Source of the DNA: Dioscorea cayenensis subsp. rotundata
Lineage: Eukaryota; Streptophyta; Magnoliopsida; Dioscoreales; Dioscoreaceae
Length of the DNA: 64,000 nt
Reading direction: 5' to 3'
NCBI RefSeq assembly: GCF_009730915.1
Contig: NC_052482.1
Location: forward strand, 124,001 to 188,000
How positions within the stretch are numbered: position 1 is the stretch's first letter; every line of letters begins with the position of its first letter. A model generated the notes under the pieces. It saw only the letters and a list, made by a program, of their open reading frames with translations. It made no database searches and was not told the origin of the DNA. The translations under genes and the position numbers were made by a program. Below, piece by piece: positions 25,080 to 36,944 of this stretch.

Positions 25080-25420
25080 CAAACGAAAAGACATCTAACG
25101 GCGAACAATCATTTGGCGGCAGGCTTTTAACGAAATCATCCCCTCGTGTTTTACGGGGGCGACACATTCGGATAGCGACGCCACCCATAATCCAACACGT
25201 GTGCGTGGGACCATGTTGACAGCTGGGATCTGTACCTTCAACGTGGACGTATCTCATCGTCATTTACGTCAGTCCACGTCAAACGACGGCGCAAGAATCT
25301 CCATGCTGGCAAAGTGGGGACCTTCTACATATTCCAGCTTCAGCCACGTGGCATATTGCTATAGGTGTTAATAAGTTGTGGGTCCCAACCCAGCGCCGAA
25401 ACCAAGGCCTTTATTTTTGG
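25080..25420. promoter_or_regulatory. GC-richer patch dense in ACGT (G-box/ABRE-like) motifs, no gene attached
   Basis: Within about 160 bp (25190-25351) there are ACACGTGT, AACGTGG, GGACGT, TTACGTCA, CCACGTCA and a perfect CCACGTGG G-box. A TTGAC core lies near 25216. Such clusters mark light- or ABA-responsive promoters bound by bZIP and bHLH proteins. I see no open frame with a domain on either side, so this could be a promoter of an unannotated RNA or a relic. Confidence 0.35.
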
Positions 25421-25619
25421 TAGTTAGGTTTGACTGCACGAGTCTCAAATAATGCGCATAGCGGACACTGATGACAACATTTAACACAAGCGTGCGAAAA
25501 CATTAATTTGAGTCAATTTTTAGGTTTTAGGTACATCTCACGCTATAACATTGCAAGTATTTTTTCCCACTTATTTTTTCTTTTGCTTTCCCCTATTGCA
25601 GGCCTATAGTCACATTAAT

Positions 25620-25962
25620 CTGTGACACAAGGGTCTTTCTCTTGACAGTATTTGACTCTATGTGATATTTCTGCTATGACCATCTTGTTATTTTTTTGCC
25701 ACTTGTTGGTGGGTTTTGATGAAGTGATTATGCTTTCAGCTCTCATTCCACTTTTTGTGGTTGATTTCGGTTGTTACTCTTATGGTTGTTGTTGTTAGTG
25801 TTTTTGTTATCTTTTCATCATGTTTGTATTTATACTTTGTACCTTTTCTAATTTATTATTTAAAAAAAAATTAATACATTGTGATTTATTCACTTTATAA
25901 AAAAATAATGAAAATAAACTACCTGTCATTTAAAAAAAACCAGTAATATACATTCAAGATAG

Positions 25963-26012
<50 letters not shown>

Positions 26013-26126
26013 TAATTTATTATTTTAAAAAAAATTAATACATTGTGATTTATTCACTTTATAAAAAAATAATAAAAATAAACTACCTGTCATTTAAAAA
26101 AAACCAGTAATATACATTCAAGATAG

Positions 26127-26163
<37 letters not shown>
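25620..26163 (+). mobile_element. LINE 3'-end remnant with a 164-bp tandem duplication
   Basis: A T/G-rich 3' UTR leads into TTAATACATTGTGATTTATT and CACTTTATAAAAAAATAAT. The stretch from 25847 to 26010 is repeated almost exactly at 26011-26163, including its trailing (AT)n run. The duplication is younger than the insertion. Confidence 0.6.
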
Positions 26164-26164
<1 letters not shown>

Positions 26165-26169
26165 TGAGA

Positions 26170-28368
26170 GAAAGAGAGAGATCATATGTATGCCTGTGGC
26201 TCTCTCTTTGTAATAGTCTCTTTTTGTTAAAATAAACTGTTGGCTTATCCAATTTTATCCCCTACACAAAAATTAAGGTTTGTGGTAACATCTACATATT
26301 TTAATATACTTTTAATTAAGTTGTTTATCTCTCACTAAACTTGAGCCAAAATTGGAAAAGATATCAATGATAATGTTCAAGCAGTGTTCAAGCATGCAGT
26401 AAAGGCTAAACTGGGAAAAAGATAATAATGATATAGGTCAAGTTGTGTTTAAGCAGTAAGAAGGGAATATGAAGAAGAAAGTTAATGATGTAGAAATTAA
26501 TATGAATTAAGGGATGAGATATTTATGAATGGACCAAGATCTTAAGTGGAAGGATCTAGTCATATTATAAAGAAAATTGATAGCATGGCATGAAAGAATC
26601 AAGGTCTGATCAGTGATAGACGTGCACTAAAATGGAAGGTGGGTGTTCATTTCGTTATCTTCAACTATCCAATGTTTTCTTCACCTCCACAATAATAACA
26701 ATAATACTCCCAACGAAGACAGCCATTTGACAAGAAAGAGCAACCGTCTCTTGATAATGATGCTCTCTTAATTAGCCTCTATTAATCTAATTTCCCAATT
26801 CCCCACTGATGGGAAGAGCACTCTTTCATTTCAATTAACTCCAACAATATCAACCAAAGTTTAGTTATCAAACAAATTTCATACGTCTCATATTAATTAA
26901 AATTTAAGGCTTGTAATCATCGATCTTTGCATCATATGTATATATATGTTTATATATACTCCAGTACATATGGTGCAAATATGTGTGTGTGTGTGTATGT
27001 ATATATAGCAAAAATTAACTAATAGATGATCACACATCTAAGTTACTTTTTGGTCCAGAGATTAATGTACGTACACCTCAATCACAATCATAAAACGGTG
27101 AAAATAACTGAATTTTTTGGTGAATCAGATTTCTTCTTCATGCATCAATCAAAATCATAAAACGGTAATGCTACTTTCTGACAAGAATGACGGCACATCG
27201 CTTTACTGACCATTGGTGTATCTTATACGGTATATCACTTTCAGCTTGTATATATGTGCTAACTAATTAATTTATGACATTCCTTCATAGATTACGTTGC
27301 AGTTGCAATCATCTCGTTGTAAAGTAAACTATGCAATTATATATAAAACATTATAATTTATAGATAGATAGCAGGGAGAAATTTTCCTTACTAGATTTAG
27401 TCTGATTGACCCTTATGGCCACTTCAAGAGAAGGATAAAGTAACCGAATTGAAGGCCCATGAAATATGATGGTAATTGACTTTAACAAGAAGAAAACATA
27501 GCACCGAAAAAGTTTCATACCCTTTAACACATCAATTAAGCACTCTTGTCTGAATAAAAGTGTTACTTTGTCTCCCCCACAACCTTTGAACAATCACATT
27601 TTCTCCTTTTGTAATTAGTGGGGAATGATACTCATCTTCCATCATAGATTACATCATTAATCCGTTTGCAAGAGAGATTTGTAATATTTACGCTCATAAC
27701 TTGTTCCAAAACTCATTAATTATTAATGAGATGTGCATGTGTGATTGTTACTAATTAATTAAAAAACAACAACAACAACAATGATGATGATGATGAGCGA
27801 CAACAGCAATAACATTAATCGGAACAACAACATGCATGCATGGCTGAAGAATTCCATGAACCTTCCATGCATTCATCCATCATTCAAGTAATATGCAATC
27901 AATATGGGGCTAAGTTCCACTGGAGCATATATCAAATCAAATAAAAAGGTGCGGAAAATATTCCAATGGAAACAACGGGCAACCGCTAATCATACTTTAA
28001 AGCATATGCTCTTGGATAATAAAATGGGGAGTTCCCTGGCCCTCACATGAATGATCACAATTAATTAGGAAGCTATAGCCAATGGAATAGACATAATTGG
28101 AACAATTCAAAAGAGTGGCAATGCATATAGTCAAGTTGTGGATCATGAGCATGGCCTTAATAATAAGGTCATAATTAACTAAAGCAATATACTTTGTGAC
28201 CTTAAGCCTTCCATTATTATCACATGCCGACGCCTAGCTAGCTCCATATATAATAAGGAATAAAGAAAATTGGAGGAGATAAGGGGATCTTGAGATGTGC
28301 CAAAGGAGTTGCAACATGGAGGATCATAGCTTGGGGTCCCATATATTCTAATATGAAAAGAAAGGTCA

Positions 28369-28404
<36 letters not shown>

Positions 28405-29900
28405 ATGTATACACATGATGCAAACATATATAACTTGCTAGACATCTCCAATTAACTTGAGCTCAAGCATGTGTACAAGTTAATTGGGAGTCATTCAACA
28501 AATAGAAAGAGGGAGAGACCAACATGCAAGTCAGTCTCAACAAGCATTAATTATAAATCACAAGCAATGCTGATGCCTTGGTTGTAGCATCAATTAACCA
28601 ATTTGCAATATTAAACATTTAGTACGTAAAAATGTGTGCAGGTATGGTATATCAAAATTGATCATATATAATTGCTAGCTAATATGGAAAGGTCAACTAG
28701 ATGTGCTAGTCATATATTTGTTTTAACAAATTAATTGCAACTCATGAGTTGTTTGATGATTGATGATCCATGTTGTAAATTATTCTAAAGCAGATCTTGA
28801 AAAATTATTGTCCTTGTACTGTAATAGTTATAATTTATTGTCTAGGGACAATTAGTAAAAAGCTGATTATCTTTGAGAAAGCAATGAACATATGGCTTAA
28901 AATCAAGTCGTCTAGGGGCAATTAGGAAGGTCCTGTTCATGTTAATGAGTATTAAGAAATAGGAAAATGGAGATGGAATCCAGATGCTTTTATGATAAAT
29001 CAACAAAGAAAAGTGGATATTTGCTTTTGCCACCCACATCATTCATGTCCCCTTGCAAAAGCAGATGCAGCCCAGACAAATCACAAATCAGAAATATTTC
29101 ATGTTCTGATCTTCTTGTTTTTTTTTTTCCAATTCCCAAATTCACACTATCATCTCAAACGTTACAAATTACTTGAATTTCATTGTCAGAAGCCTACAAG
29201 TCATTAAACATGGAAAGCCTCTCCTTTACAAAATGAATTCCTACTTTGGAAACAAAACTAGCACTCAATTGAGTGAGAGAGAGATTGCATCTTTCAAGCA
29301 AATATAATGGGCTAAGAAGTTAGAACGGGCCATATTTCAGTAACATTGATAGCCTTTCCTTTCTTTTGTTTTATTTTCTTTTCTTTTCTTTTCTTGAAAA
29401 AGGTTAAATCGCCTTTTTATTTGCCTTGAAAGTCTAAAATGCATTAACTGGTTTGAATATAAGCAACATAACACGTCACATGTCGTCATATTTAAAATTT
29501 TTTTTCTTATCTATAGTAATTAATATACCTAATTAAAAGTGGTTTACCCACCTTTTAAAATAATAATAATAATAATAATAATATTATGTCTAATAAAAGA
29601 ATTGGCAATAAATAGATGCTATGAGTTGTAAGTATAGTTTTTTTTTCTTTTCATTAGAGGATAATTAATGCAGCATGGTTGGTTTTTTCTATTAATTGTA
29701 TTTTTCAATAGAAAAATTGAATAAATTGGAAAAGTACAATTACAATAAAGATTGAAATTATTTTATTACATACCTCACCAAAACAGAATTGATTTGAAAA
29801 ATATGTTATCGTTAATGCAAAATTATTTAACAATAAAAAATAATATTTGATAATATTTGACTCTAAGTTAAGGCATTGAAATTGTTACACAAAGTAAAAA
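26170..29900. other. AT-rich spacer; no gene recognised
   Basis: It contains a (CA)n run at about 28372-28402 and an imperfect inverted repeat (CTCCAATTAACTTG at 28446-28459 against 28476-28490). LINE-tail-like words occur near 29525-29560. The frames at 27351-27593 and 28179-28451 have no domain and carry the microsatellite in frame. Confidence 0.6.
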
Positions 29901-29904
29901 AGAG

Positions 29905-30260
29905 TTATTTTTTTTAATGAAATAAGTAAATCATAAATGTAATAAAATGAAAAAAAAAACATTATAAAGAGGGAAAAAACAATCAGGACAAGTACAAACA
30001 GAAAAATAAATGCAAATAGAGAAGAAATAAAAAAATAACCACGAAGAGTGATTCACAAACCAAACCAATTAAAAATAAGAGACCAAAAAATACAAAAACG
30101 ACCATAAAAAGTGGTGAGACACCCACACCATAAAAGTTAGATAACAAAATCATGACTCGTAGGGAGAGACAATCCCTATCGAGCACATCGGGATAAAGCA
30201 AGAGAAACTAAGACGCATTAAAACCAATGTCACTATGTCAGTGTAGACGCACCAAGAGTT
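29905..30260 (-). mobile_element. LINE 3'-end remnant
   Basis: It begins TTTTTTTTAATGAAATAAGT and continues AAATCATAAATG, the reverse complement of the family 3' end, followed by A-rich 3' UTR. Strongly diverged. Confidence 0.45.
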
Positions 30261-30319
30261 CATTAATGCAACAGATCATGTCATATATATAATAATGGGG
30301 TAGTCATACATGTTCCAAA

Positions 30320-30502
30320 TTAAAGATATACACCAACCGGCATAGCCTGAAAACGTTCAAACAATTCGTTGGGTGGGCCGGCCTTCCCTATATCTTGTTT
30401 TGGGCTTATATTGTGACCTAAAAATTGAAGCCGATGTTGTTGATCCATATCGACTTCCACAGGATCAATGAATGTTTCACCAAGTATATTGTTGGGTTTC
30501 AA
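30320..30502 (-). CDS. Unrecognised coding-like fragment of 60 residues
   Basis: The frame reads MKPNNILGETFIDPVEVDMD, then QQHRLQFLGHNISPK, and ends MPVGVYL. Its composition is unlike the surrounding AT-rich spacer and it is in frame to a stop. I recognise no family. It may be a fragment of a captured gene or of a transposon protein. No splice sites or start context can be defended. Confidence 0.25.
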   Translation of the reverse strand: MKPNNILGETFIDPVEVDMDQQHRLQFLGHNISPKQDIGKAGPPNELFERFQAMPVGVYL

Positions 30503-30679
30503 ACCCCCAATATATATATAGATCGATAAATCAATAAATGAACTATTGAGTCCATCTAAAGCTCATGAAATGAAAGAAAATTCATGAGCTCATTCGTGTT
30601 TAGATACACACTACTCATGAGCCCAACTAAGAAAATGGGTGTGCAGGCATGCCAGTGGTCTGAGGAGTCTGTATGTACA

Positions 30680-30845
30680 CCTACTACCACATTCTATTTG
30701 TGGTTTATTCACATTTTCAAACAAATATATAAAAATAAATAAATAAAATACTAGTTCTGTATATGTACACCTACTAGCTACCAGACTATATTTGTGGTTT
30801 ATCCATATTTTAAAAAAAATATAAAAATAAATAAATAAATACTAC
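30680..30845 (+). repeat. Two adjacent LINE-tail copies
   Basis: ATTTGTGGTTTATTCACATT and ATTTGTGGTTTATCCATATT occur about 95 bp apart. Each is followed by AATATATAAAAATAAATAAA-like sequence. This is a local tandem duplication of a LINE 3' end. Confidence 0.6.
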
Positions 30846-30872
30846 CACGCTGTTAATTTTGAGGATCAACAA

Positions 30873-32366
30873 ACTGTTAATTCAGTGCCAACTGCTATAC
30901 ATACATACTGGATGTTTATTTTTAGACTTCTATGTTGGGTTTCCAAAAGAATTGACCGTCTTAGAAGAGATTTCCTTTGGTTTGGCCCAGATATTCGGTC
31001 GGAACGTAGGCTGGTTTGTTGGAAGAATTTATGTCGACCACGTGATCATAGGGGTTGGGGTATCTTATACTTATCCGCCTTCAATCTTGCGTTGTTGGGA
31101 AAGTGGTGGTGGAAGCTCTCCGCTAATCCTGACTGGTGTGGTGCGAAAGTGATCCAGTTCAATTACAAAATGTGTAGCTGGAATTTATTCCCTAGACAAG
31201 GGGGGCAGGTCTCTTTCTTCTGGAGGGGGGTGTCAAGTTGTTTACCTGCGTTTAGGGCTTGCATCTCCTAGGAAGTTAGGACCGGTGCCGAGTCTTTATT
31301 TTGGAAAGACAGGTGGCTTAATGGCAGGGCCCCAATGCTGATATGGCCAGAAGAGTTCAGTGCTTCTCCTCATCAGAAAGGCACTGTGTGTGACATGATT
31401 CACTTGTTATATGAAGCTCCGTTTATGGATTTCCCGGATTTGCTTCCTTATTTGGAGAGGCTTCAATCGCACTTGTGGATTGAAAGGGATAAGAAGTGGT
31501 GGTCGCTATCTTCAAAGGGGCCCTTCTCCGTAAAATCCTTTTACAACTTCTTAATTGATTGGGGTTTGCGGTGCTCGATGTCTAGATGGTTCTGGCACAG
31601 CCAACGTCCACGGAAAATTAATTTATTTAATTGGCTTGCGTGGAAGAACAAAATTTTGATCCTGGAAAATCTGGAGAAACGCAGATACAATCGACTGCCT
31701 ACGGCAACTTGTGTGATGTGCCATAGCGGGATTGAATCTTCTGATCATCTTTTTCTTCATTGCTCGTTTGCTAAGATTATTTGGCGGTATTTTATTAATC
31801 TTTTTCAATTGCCGGAGTCACCGCTATCCTTATCTCATTTGGGGGATTTGTGGCGGTCGCTTTTGAGTCCGATGTCGAAGAGTTTGAGGATTATGATTGT
31901 GAAAGCTATTGTTTGGAATATTTGGCTAGCAAGAAATGATAGTATTTTTAATGCCAATATTTTGCCTGCTCTGTCTATTGTATTGAAATGCAATCATATG
32001 ATTTTATCTTGGATGACAACAGTTAATGAGGGTAGCCGCCCCAAATTTGAAGATGCTATTTCGACTATCAGGCGCAGCTTGGACTTTATGGGTCAGCGAA
32101 CAGAGGAGATTAGTGGTGCGTCGGCAGTCGAGGAGGCCTAGGATTAGACCCAGGGTTAGCTATGTATTGCGGTTGGGGCCCACGAGGAGGCCGGTTGTTC
32201 TTCGTTTATCTTGTATTACCTTGTTCTCTTTTTGGTTGTGTGCCAGAGCTAGTGGACACGATCACGATATTGTATGATTTGCTTTGTCCCCCACTCTTGT
32301 TAGTGGATGCTTGTTGTTTTGTTTCTTTTGTTTTTTTAATTAAAGTGGTTTATTCATTTTTAAAAA
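30873..32366 (+). mobile_element. 5'-truncated L1-type LINE (reverse-transcriptase tail and zf-RVT)
   Basis: The frame begins in the middle of the L1 ORF2 region (IDRLRRDFLWFGPDI) and continues WGILYLSAFNLALLGKWWWK. It then passes a stop at 31269-31271 and goes on to LFWKDRWLNGRAP, NLFNWLAWKNKIL and CVMCHSGIESSDHLFLHCSF, which is the zinc-knuckle zf-RVT region. It ends at 32139-32141. A 3' UTR runs to TTAATTAAAGTGGTTTATTC and an A-rich tail. The catalytic YADD part is missing, so this copy is inert. No clear duplication was found at its ends. Confidence 0.88.
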
Positions 32367-32399
32367 AAATAAATAAATGGTTCACTCATGCCAATAATG

Positions 32400-32600
32400 T
32401 TTTTTTATATAAAAGTGAATAAACTATAAATTTATTGAAAGAGCAACAAACCAAATACAAGTAAATAAAGTATCAAAAATAACAAAAAACTCTCTCCAAA
32501 AATGAGGCACAGGAAAACAGAAATAAAAATACAACAATAACAAGAAAACATGAACAAAAAAAGAAGATAGCAGCCTAAGTAACAAGCCAACAATGCTATT
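32400..32600 (-). mobile_element. LINE 3'-end remnant
   Basis: It begins TTTTTTTATATAAAAGTGAA and continues TAAACTATAAATTTATTG, a diverged reverse complement of the L1 3' terminus, with A-rich UTR after it. Confidence 0.5.
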
Positions 32601-33180
32601 CTTCTTTATTCTTCTTTTTTCTTCTTTTTACTGAAATATGCTTGGAATATCTAATTATATCACAACAGTTAGATTCATAATGACATCATTAGCTCCAAAA
32701 AGAAAAATTAAATTAAATTAATTTTTTAATTAAAAAATAATCGTGACTTTATTGAATGAGTTGACACCACTGAGTTCTTGACAATTATTGGGGATTATAG
32801 TTTAGAAACACAATAAAAAGAAAATGGTCCTTCTTTCTTCTCTACTCCAATTTGCAAAGATGCTCTTGTGGTGGGGAAACTTGAAAAATTTTCTCATGGA
32901 CTCGGCTTATTGGGACCACTTCAACCCTTTTGAGAGTTGTATCATTTACAATAAATAAATAAATGAATAATTAATTAATTGTTGCCACTAAGGACATAAT
33001 CTTTTTAAGGCAGCTAGCGTATCTATAACCAACTGAAAGCAAGGCATAATATATAATTCTGGATGGAATTAGTTTTCCATTATAAATGGAAATTAATTTT
33101 AGAATAAGAGCTTTAGGAGCTATTCCCTGACTTTTTTTTTCTCTTGAAAATGTGTATGATGAGGTATATGGTGGGAGGGG

Positions 33181-33193
33181 GAAACACTAATTA
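33181..33193. repeat. Target-site duplication (left) of the LINE at 33194-34344
   Basis: GAAACACTAATTA recurs exactly at 34345-34357. Confidence 0.92.
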
Positions 33194-34344
33194 ATTAATT
33201 TTTTTTAAAGGTAGATAAACCATATATATTTATTAAATAACAAAAAAGTACAACAAGCCAAACCAACAACAAACTTAAAAGAAAGCAAATAACATAAGCA
33301 GAACCACCAGGGGTGGCTCGACAGACGCGAGCACAACAACCTTAGGGACAGGATCCCCTAAGGAAGAAAACACCACAATCACGACTACATCTCGCCAGCA
33401 GGGGGGCGTTCTCAGGGGGGACACACGGCCCTGGGTCCCTAGAGGAGTGAAACTCCAAGCTGCGATTGACTTTTGCCATCGGTTCCTCCAGCCTTGCTTT
33501 CTTCGAATCAGGAGCTGCAACAAACCACAACTGAATCATATGAACAATTTTAGAAATAATAGCAATAGTCGACAGACAAATAGCAAAAAAAATGCGATTG
33601 TTTCTCTCAAGCCAAATATTCCAGATAATTGCCCGAGTGAGCCAGTCCCAGAATGGAATGAGTGGCTTTTTGAGGTGTTTTCTCCAATCCCCCCATAAAT
33701 CCTTGAGGGACTGCGGGGCACGACAACCCCCGAGGAGCTGACCGAAGAACAACCATAAATGCGAAGCCACAGGGCAATGTATAAGGAGATGATCAACCGA
33801 CTCAATGTCGGCATGACACATCACACAAGTGATAGAGTGAAGTTGATTACATCTGCGCATTGCTAAGTTTTCTAACGTCAGAATTTTATTGTCACGCGCC
33901 AACCAGTTGAATAGGTTGATCTTAGCAGGCCAAGACCCTTTGAGGATCGTAGGGGTCCAACCGCATCTAAGACCACCATCATTCAGGAAGTTATAAAAGG
34001 ATTTAACTGTGAAAACACCATTGGCTGTTAATTTCCACCGTTTCTCGTCCCTCCCCACATTGCGTAGCAAAGTAACTAGCTCAATCATGATGCGAGCCAA
34101 AGAGGAATCTCCCAGGGAAACATGAGGGATCCTACCCCCCAACTCTTTGATGGTGTCTCCCTGTTTAGCCCAGTAGTCAATAGCTCCGGCCAAATGTCCG
34201 CAGGTGCATGGCCATCCACCCAATTATCAAACCAAAATATGGTGGAGGCCCCATCACGAATGATGGAAATCAAATTTTTTCTAAACGGCGGTAAGGCCTG
34301 GAGAATACCATTCCAAAGGAATGACCGTTGCGCGCATTGTTTGT
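33194..34344 (-). mobile_element. 5'-truncated L1-type LINE with 13-bp target-site duplication
   Basis: The 1151-bp insertion lies between exact copies of GAAACACTAATTA. The minus strand reads RSFLWNGILQALPPFRK and TIFWFDNWVDGHAP. After a frame shift near 34200 it reads FTVKSFYNFLNDGGLRC, NLFNWLARDNKIL and CVMCHADIESVDHLLIHCPV, the zf-RVT end of L1 ORF2. It then has a 3' UTR ending at the A-rich tail beside 33194. It has no reverse-transcriptase active site. The exact duplication suggests a fairly recent insertion. Confidence 0.92.
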
Positions 34345-34384
34345 GAAACACTAATTAGTTACTTCAATATTTTATAAAGCACCT

Positions 34385-34580
34385 CTTATTTATTTATTCA
34401 ACAAGGTAGATAAATTAGAATTGTTAGAAAAAAAAATACACCACAAACACTCAAAATGCATATAATAAAGAGGGCGAAATCAAAGACTCGCTGGAAATGA
34501 ATCAAATACTAAAAATAGAAAATCAAACAACTTCAAACACACAGCTCTTAAAAAACAAAAGAACAAAAAAAATGTTTTGA
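34385..34580 (-). mobile_element. LINE 3'-end remnant
   Basis: CAACAAGGTAGATAAATTAG followed by A-rich sequence with CACCACAAACACTC resembles the 3' UTR of the local L1 family in reverse orientation. Diverged. Confidence 0.4.
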
Positions 34581-34867
34581 TTAGACTGTGTCATTACTAG
34601 CATGCATTGCCTTGGGATTACTTGACTCGCTCCCTTTGAAATATGTGAATTCTAGGTTTCTCTTGACTGTGTTAATCTCTAGCTTTTGTGTTTTTTTTAA
34701 GGACTGCCGGCACCCTTTTCTTATTATCAAATCTTAATATGGATCATAGAGCTCTTGGTCTAATTCATTTATGATTTGGAGAGATCTTTCAGAAGGCATT
34801 ACATGAGCTTGAGAAACGAGGATTAATAATTACATGAGCTTGAGAAACGAGGATTATTATTATTATT

Positions 34868-35080
34868 ATTATTATTATTATTTGATAAAATAAATAAATC
34901 ATAATTTATTAAAAGCTGACGTAAGGTAAACAACAATGTAACCTACATAGGGTAAACAGTGCTAAAACTACAAACACAAACAAAATAACTAGTCCACTAA
35001 ACGTGGAAAGAGATAAAGACCCGCACCGAGGAAACTGCTCCTTAAAAAAAAAATCAGCAGGTGATGCTAGCTCTCACTAT
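34868..35080 (-). mobile_element. LINE 3'-end remnant next to an (ATT)n run
   Basis: (ATT)n at about 34856-34881 leads into TTTGATAAAATAAATAAATC and ATAATTTATTAAAAGC, the reverse of the L1 terminus, followed by A/C-rich UTR. Confidence 0.5.
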
Positions 35081-35224
35081 AAATGAACATCAAGGACTGC
35101 TCATCTTTTCTAAATTTCAGGTTTCTATTGACTGAATGCAACATATCTCCATCTACAAATTAAAATGAATATATTTTAAACCCATGAAGTCCAGCATTAT
35201 GCATGAGAGATATATATCCGTGAT

Positions 35225-35756
35225 GCCCTGAGGGATCGGATTGCTGTTTGGGGCGATTGGCGTGCTACGGTCAGACCGACATGTCGGTTGGCCAGGGATC
35301 TTATTGTCAAAGCAATTGTGTGGTCGATTTGGTTTGCTAGGAATGATTGCATTTTTAATGCTATTACCATGTCTTCTAACGCTATTCTGTACAAAATTGA
35401 TCACTTGCTCTTATTCTGGTTCTCTTCAGCACCTGAGGGTACTCGGGAGAAGCTTGACTTTGCGACGTCGGCCATTCGTCGCAGTCTGGAGTTCTTAGAT
35501 GCACGTGAGGAGGATTCAGGTGGCGACGTGCCAGCTGATGGGATCCAGGAGCCACTCATGGGTTAGTTGGTGGGGTGTCCTAATCTCTGGTGGAGGTTTC
35601 CTCTACCGTTTTAGTGCTTGCTGGGGCTGTATGTGGTTGCCACTCTTTGTGGTTTGTTTTGTTTAGGTGTGTGGCTTGTTTTGTCTGTTCTTTTTTTCTG
35701 GGTGATGTATTCTTCTTTTCGTTCTTTCTTTAATTGAAATGGTTTATCCATCTTTT

Positions 35757-35790
<34 letters not shown>
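35225..35790 (+). mobile_element. Short 5'-truncated L1-type LINE with target-site duplication
   Basis: ATATATCCGTGAT at 35212-35224 is repeated at 35791-35803, after an (AT)n-modified tail. The retained frame reads KAIVWSIWFARNDCIFNA, then ATSAIRRSLEFLDAREED, and stops at 35564-35566. These are the last residues of L1 ORF2. The 3' UTR ends TTAATTGAAATGGTTTATCC. About 560 bp survive. Confidence 0.9.
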
Positions 35791-35800
<10 letters not shown>

Positions 35801-35803
35801 GAT

Positions 35804-36930
35804 TAGCACAAACAAAGATAATGGGAAGTCACCTCAACAGAGACATCTCTTAACACTAGACATAGAGCTAGAGTAGGCTCCATTGATTAGGAACTTGACC
35901 ATAACAAATGGCTACAAATCAGCCCCTAATTTAGCTACTTTCATTAGTACTTCCAGGAACACCTTACAACCCTCCATATCAAGAGTCATTTCAAAGTCAA
36001 TTTTGGGAACAGCATCATTATCGTATATTACTGGATTGCAGTTTAAGATCATCTTGGTAGGAAGGAATACTTTGAATGATGAAACGAAGACACATGACAA
36101 TGACTTTTGCGGTGAAAACCAATATACATGCTCAAATCCAGACAGTAAATTATGCGCTCACATTTGATTTTGAGCAATTGAAGATGGAAATAGGTCGATG
36201 AACATGTTTTTTTATTTTTTTAATTAATTTATTTGTATTAGTTAATTGGGCATCGATGATAATGGTGTGCGCGTCTTAATAGGAACCGTTAAAATAATAC
36301 CAATATGGCTAATCCATGGGGATAATACAAAAAATGAAGATAATCAGTCTTGGTAATCAAGAGCCTTGACTTTTAGATCAGCATTCCCCCTACATTTTTA
36401 ATTTTATTTATTTATTTATTTTAACAAAGATAAGAAACACTTGTTAATAACCCTACCACTTGTGAGTTTTTTTTTTAAAAAGGTGTGCTTGAGTTATTAT
36501 CTCAAACGAGCTCTTACATCATTTGTGAGTTAATTTCTCTAATAAAAATTCAAATTCTTACCATTTCACGAGCCACACAAAATATTTATGTTAGTGCCTC
36601 TAATCATTTGAAGCAAGTAGTTTTGACTCCCCCTCCACTTTGTTATTCATTTTTGTAAATCACTTCTATTTTGAAATAAAAAGAATTGATGGATAATAAA
36701 GTGACAATTAATCAATTATTATTATTATTATTAACCATGGAGAAACTACATGACAGCTAGAGCTATTATGTACCCTGAATGTTTTTTATTGATACGGTAA
36801 AAGGAAACATTCAGCCCCGAATCCCTCCTAGGCGAGATGAGCATGACCCTGACAAGCAAGTTCAAGATTTGATGGCGGCCAAGTAAACTTAAGCATGTCA
36901 TGTATCCAAAAAAACGAGGCTATCTTTATG
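35804..36930. other. Spacer; no gene recognised
   Basis: Overlapping opposed frames near 35883-36167 (plus) and 35912-36100 (minus, CNPVIYDNDAVPKIDFEMTL) look somewhat coding-like, but I recognise neither. The rest is AT-rich with an (ATT)n run near 36718-36732. Confidence 0.4.
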
Positions 36931-36944
36931 CATTGAGTCATTTT
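36931..36944. repeat. Target-site duplication of the large LINE
   Basis: CATTGAGTCATTTT is repeated exactly at 40021-40034. Confidence 0.95.

Noticed and set aside
28179..28451. Minus-strand frame with a Val/Cys repeat
   Set aside because: The repeat is the translated (CA)n microsatellite and the flanks have no domain.
31623..31808. Minus-strand 61-codon frame
   Set aside because: Antisense shadow of LINE ORF2.
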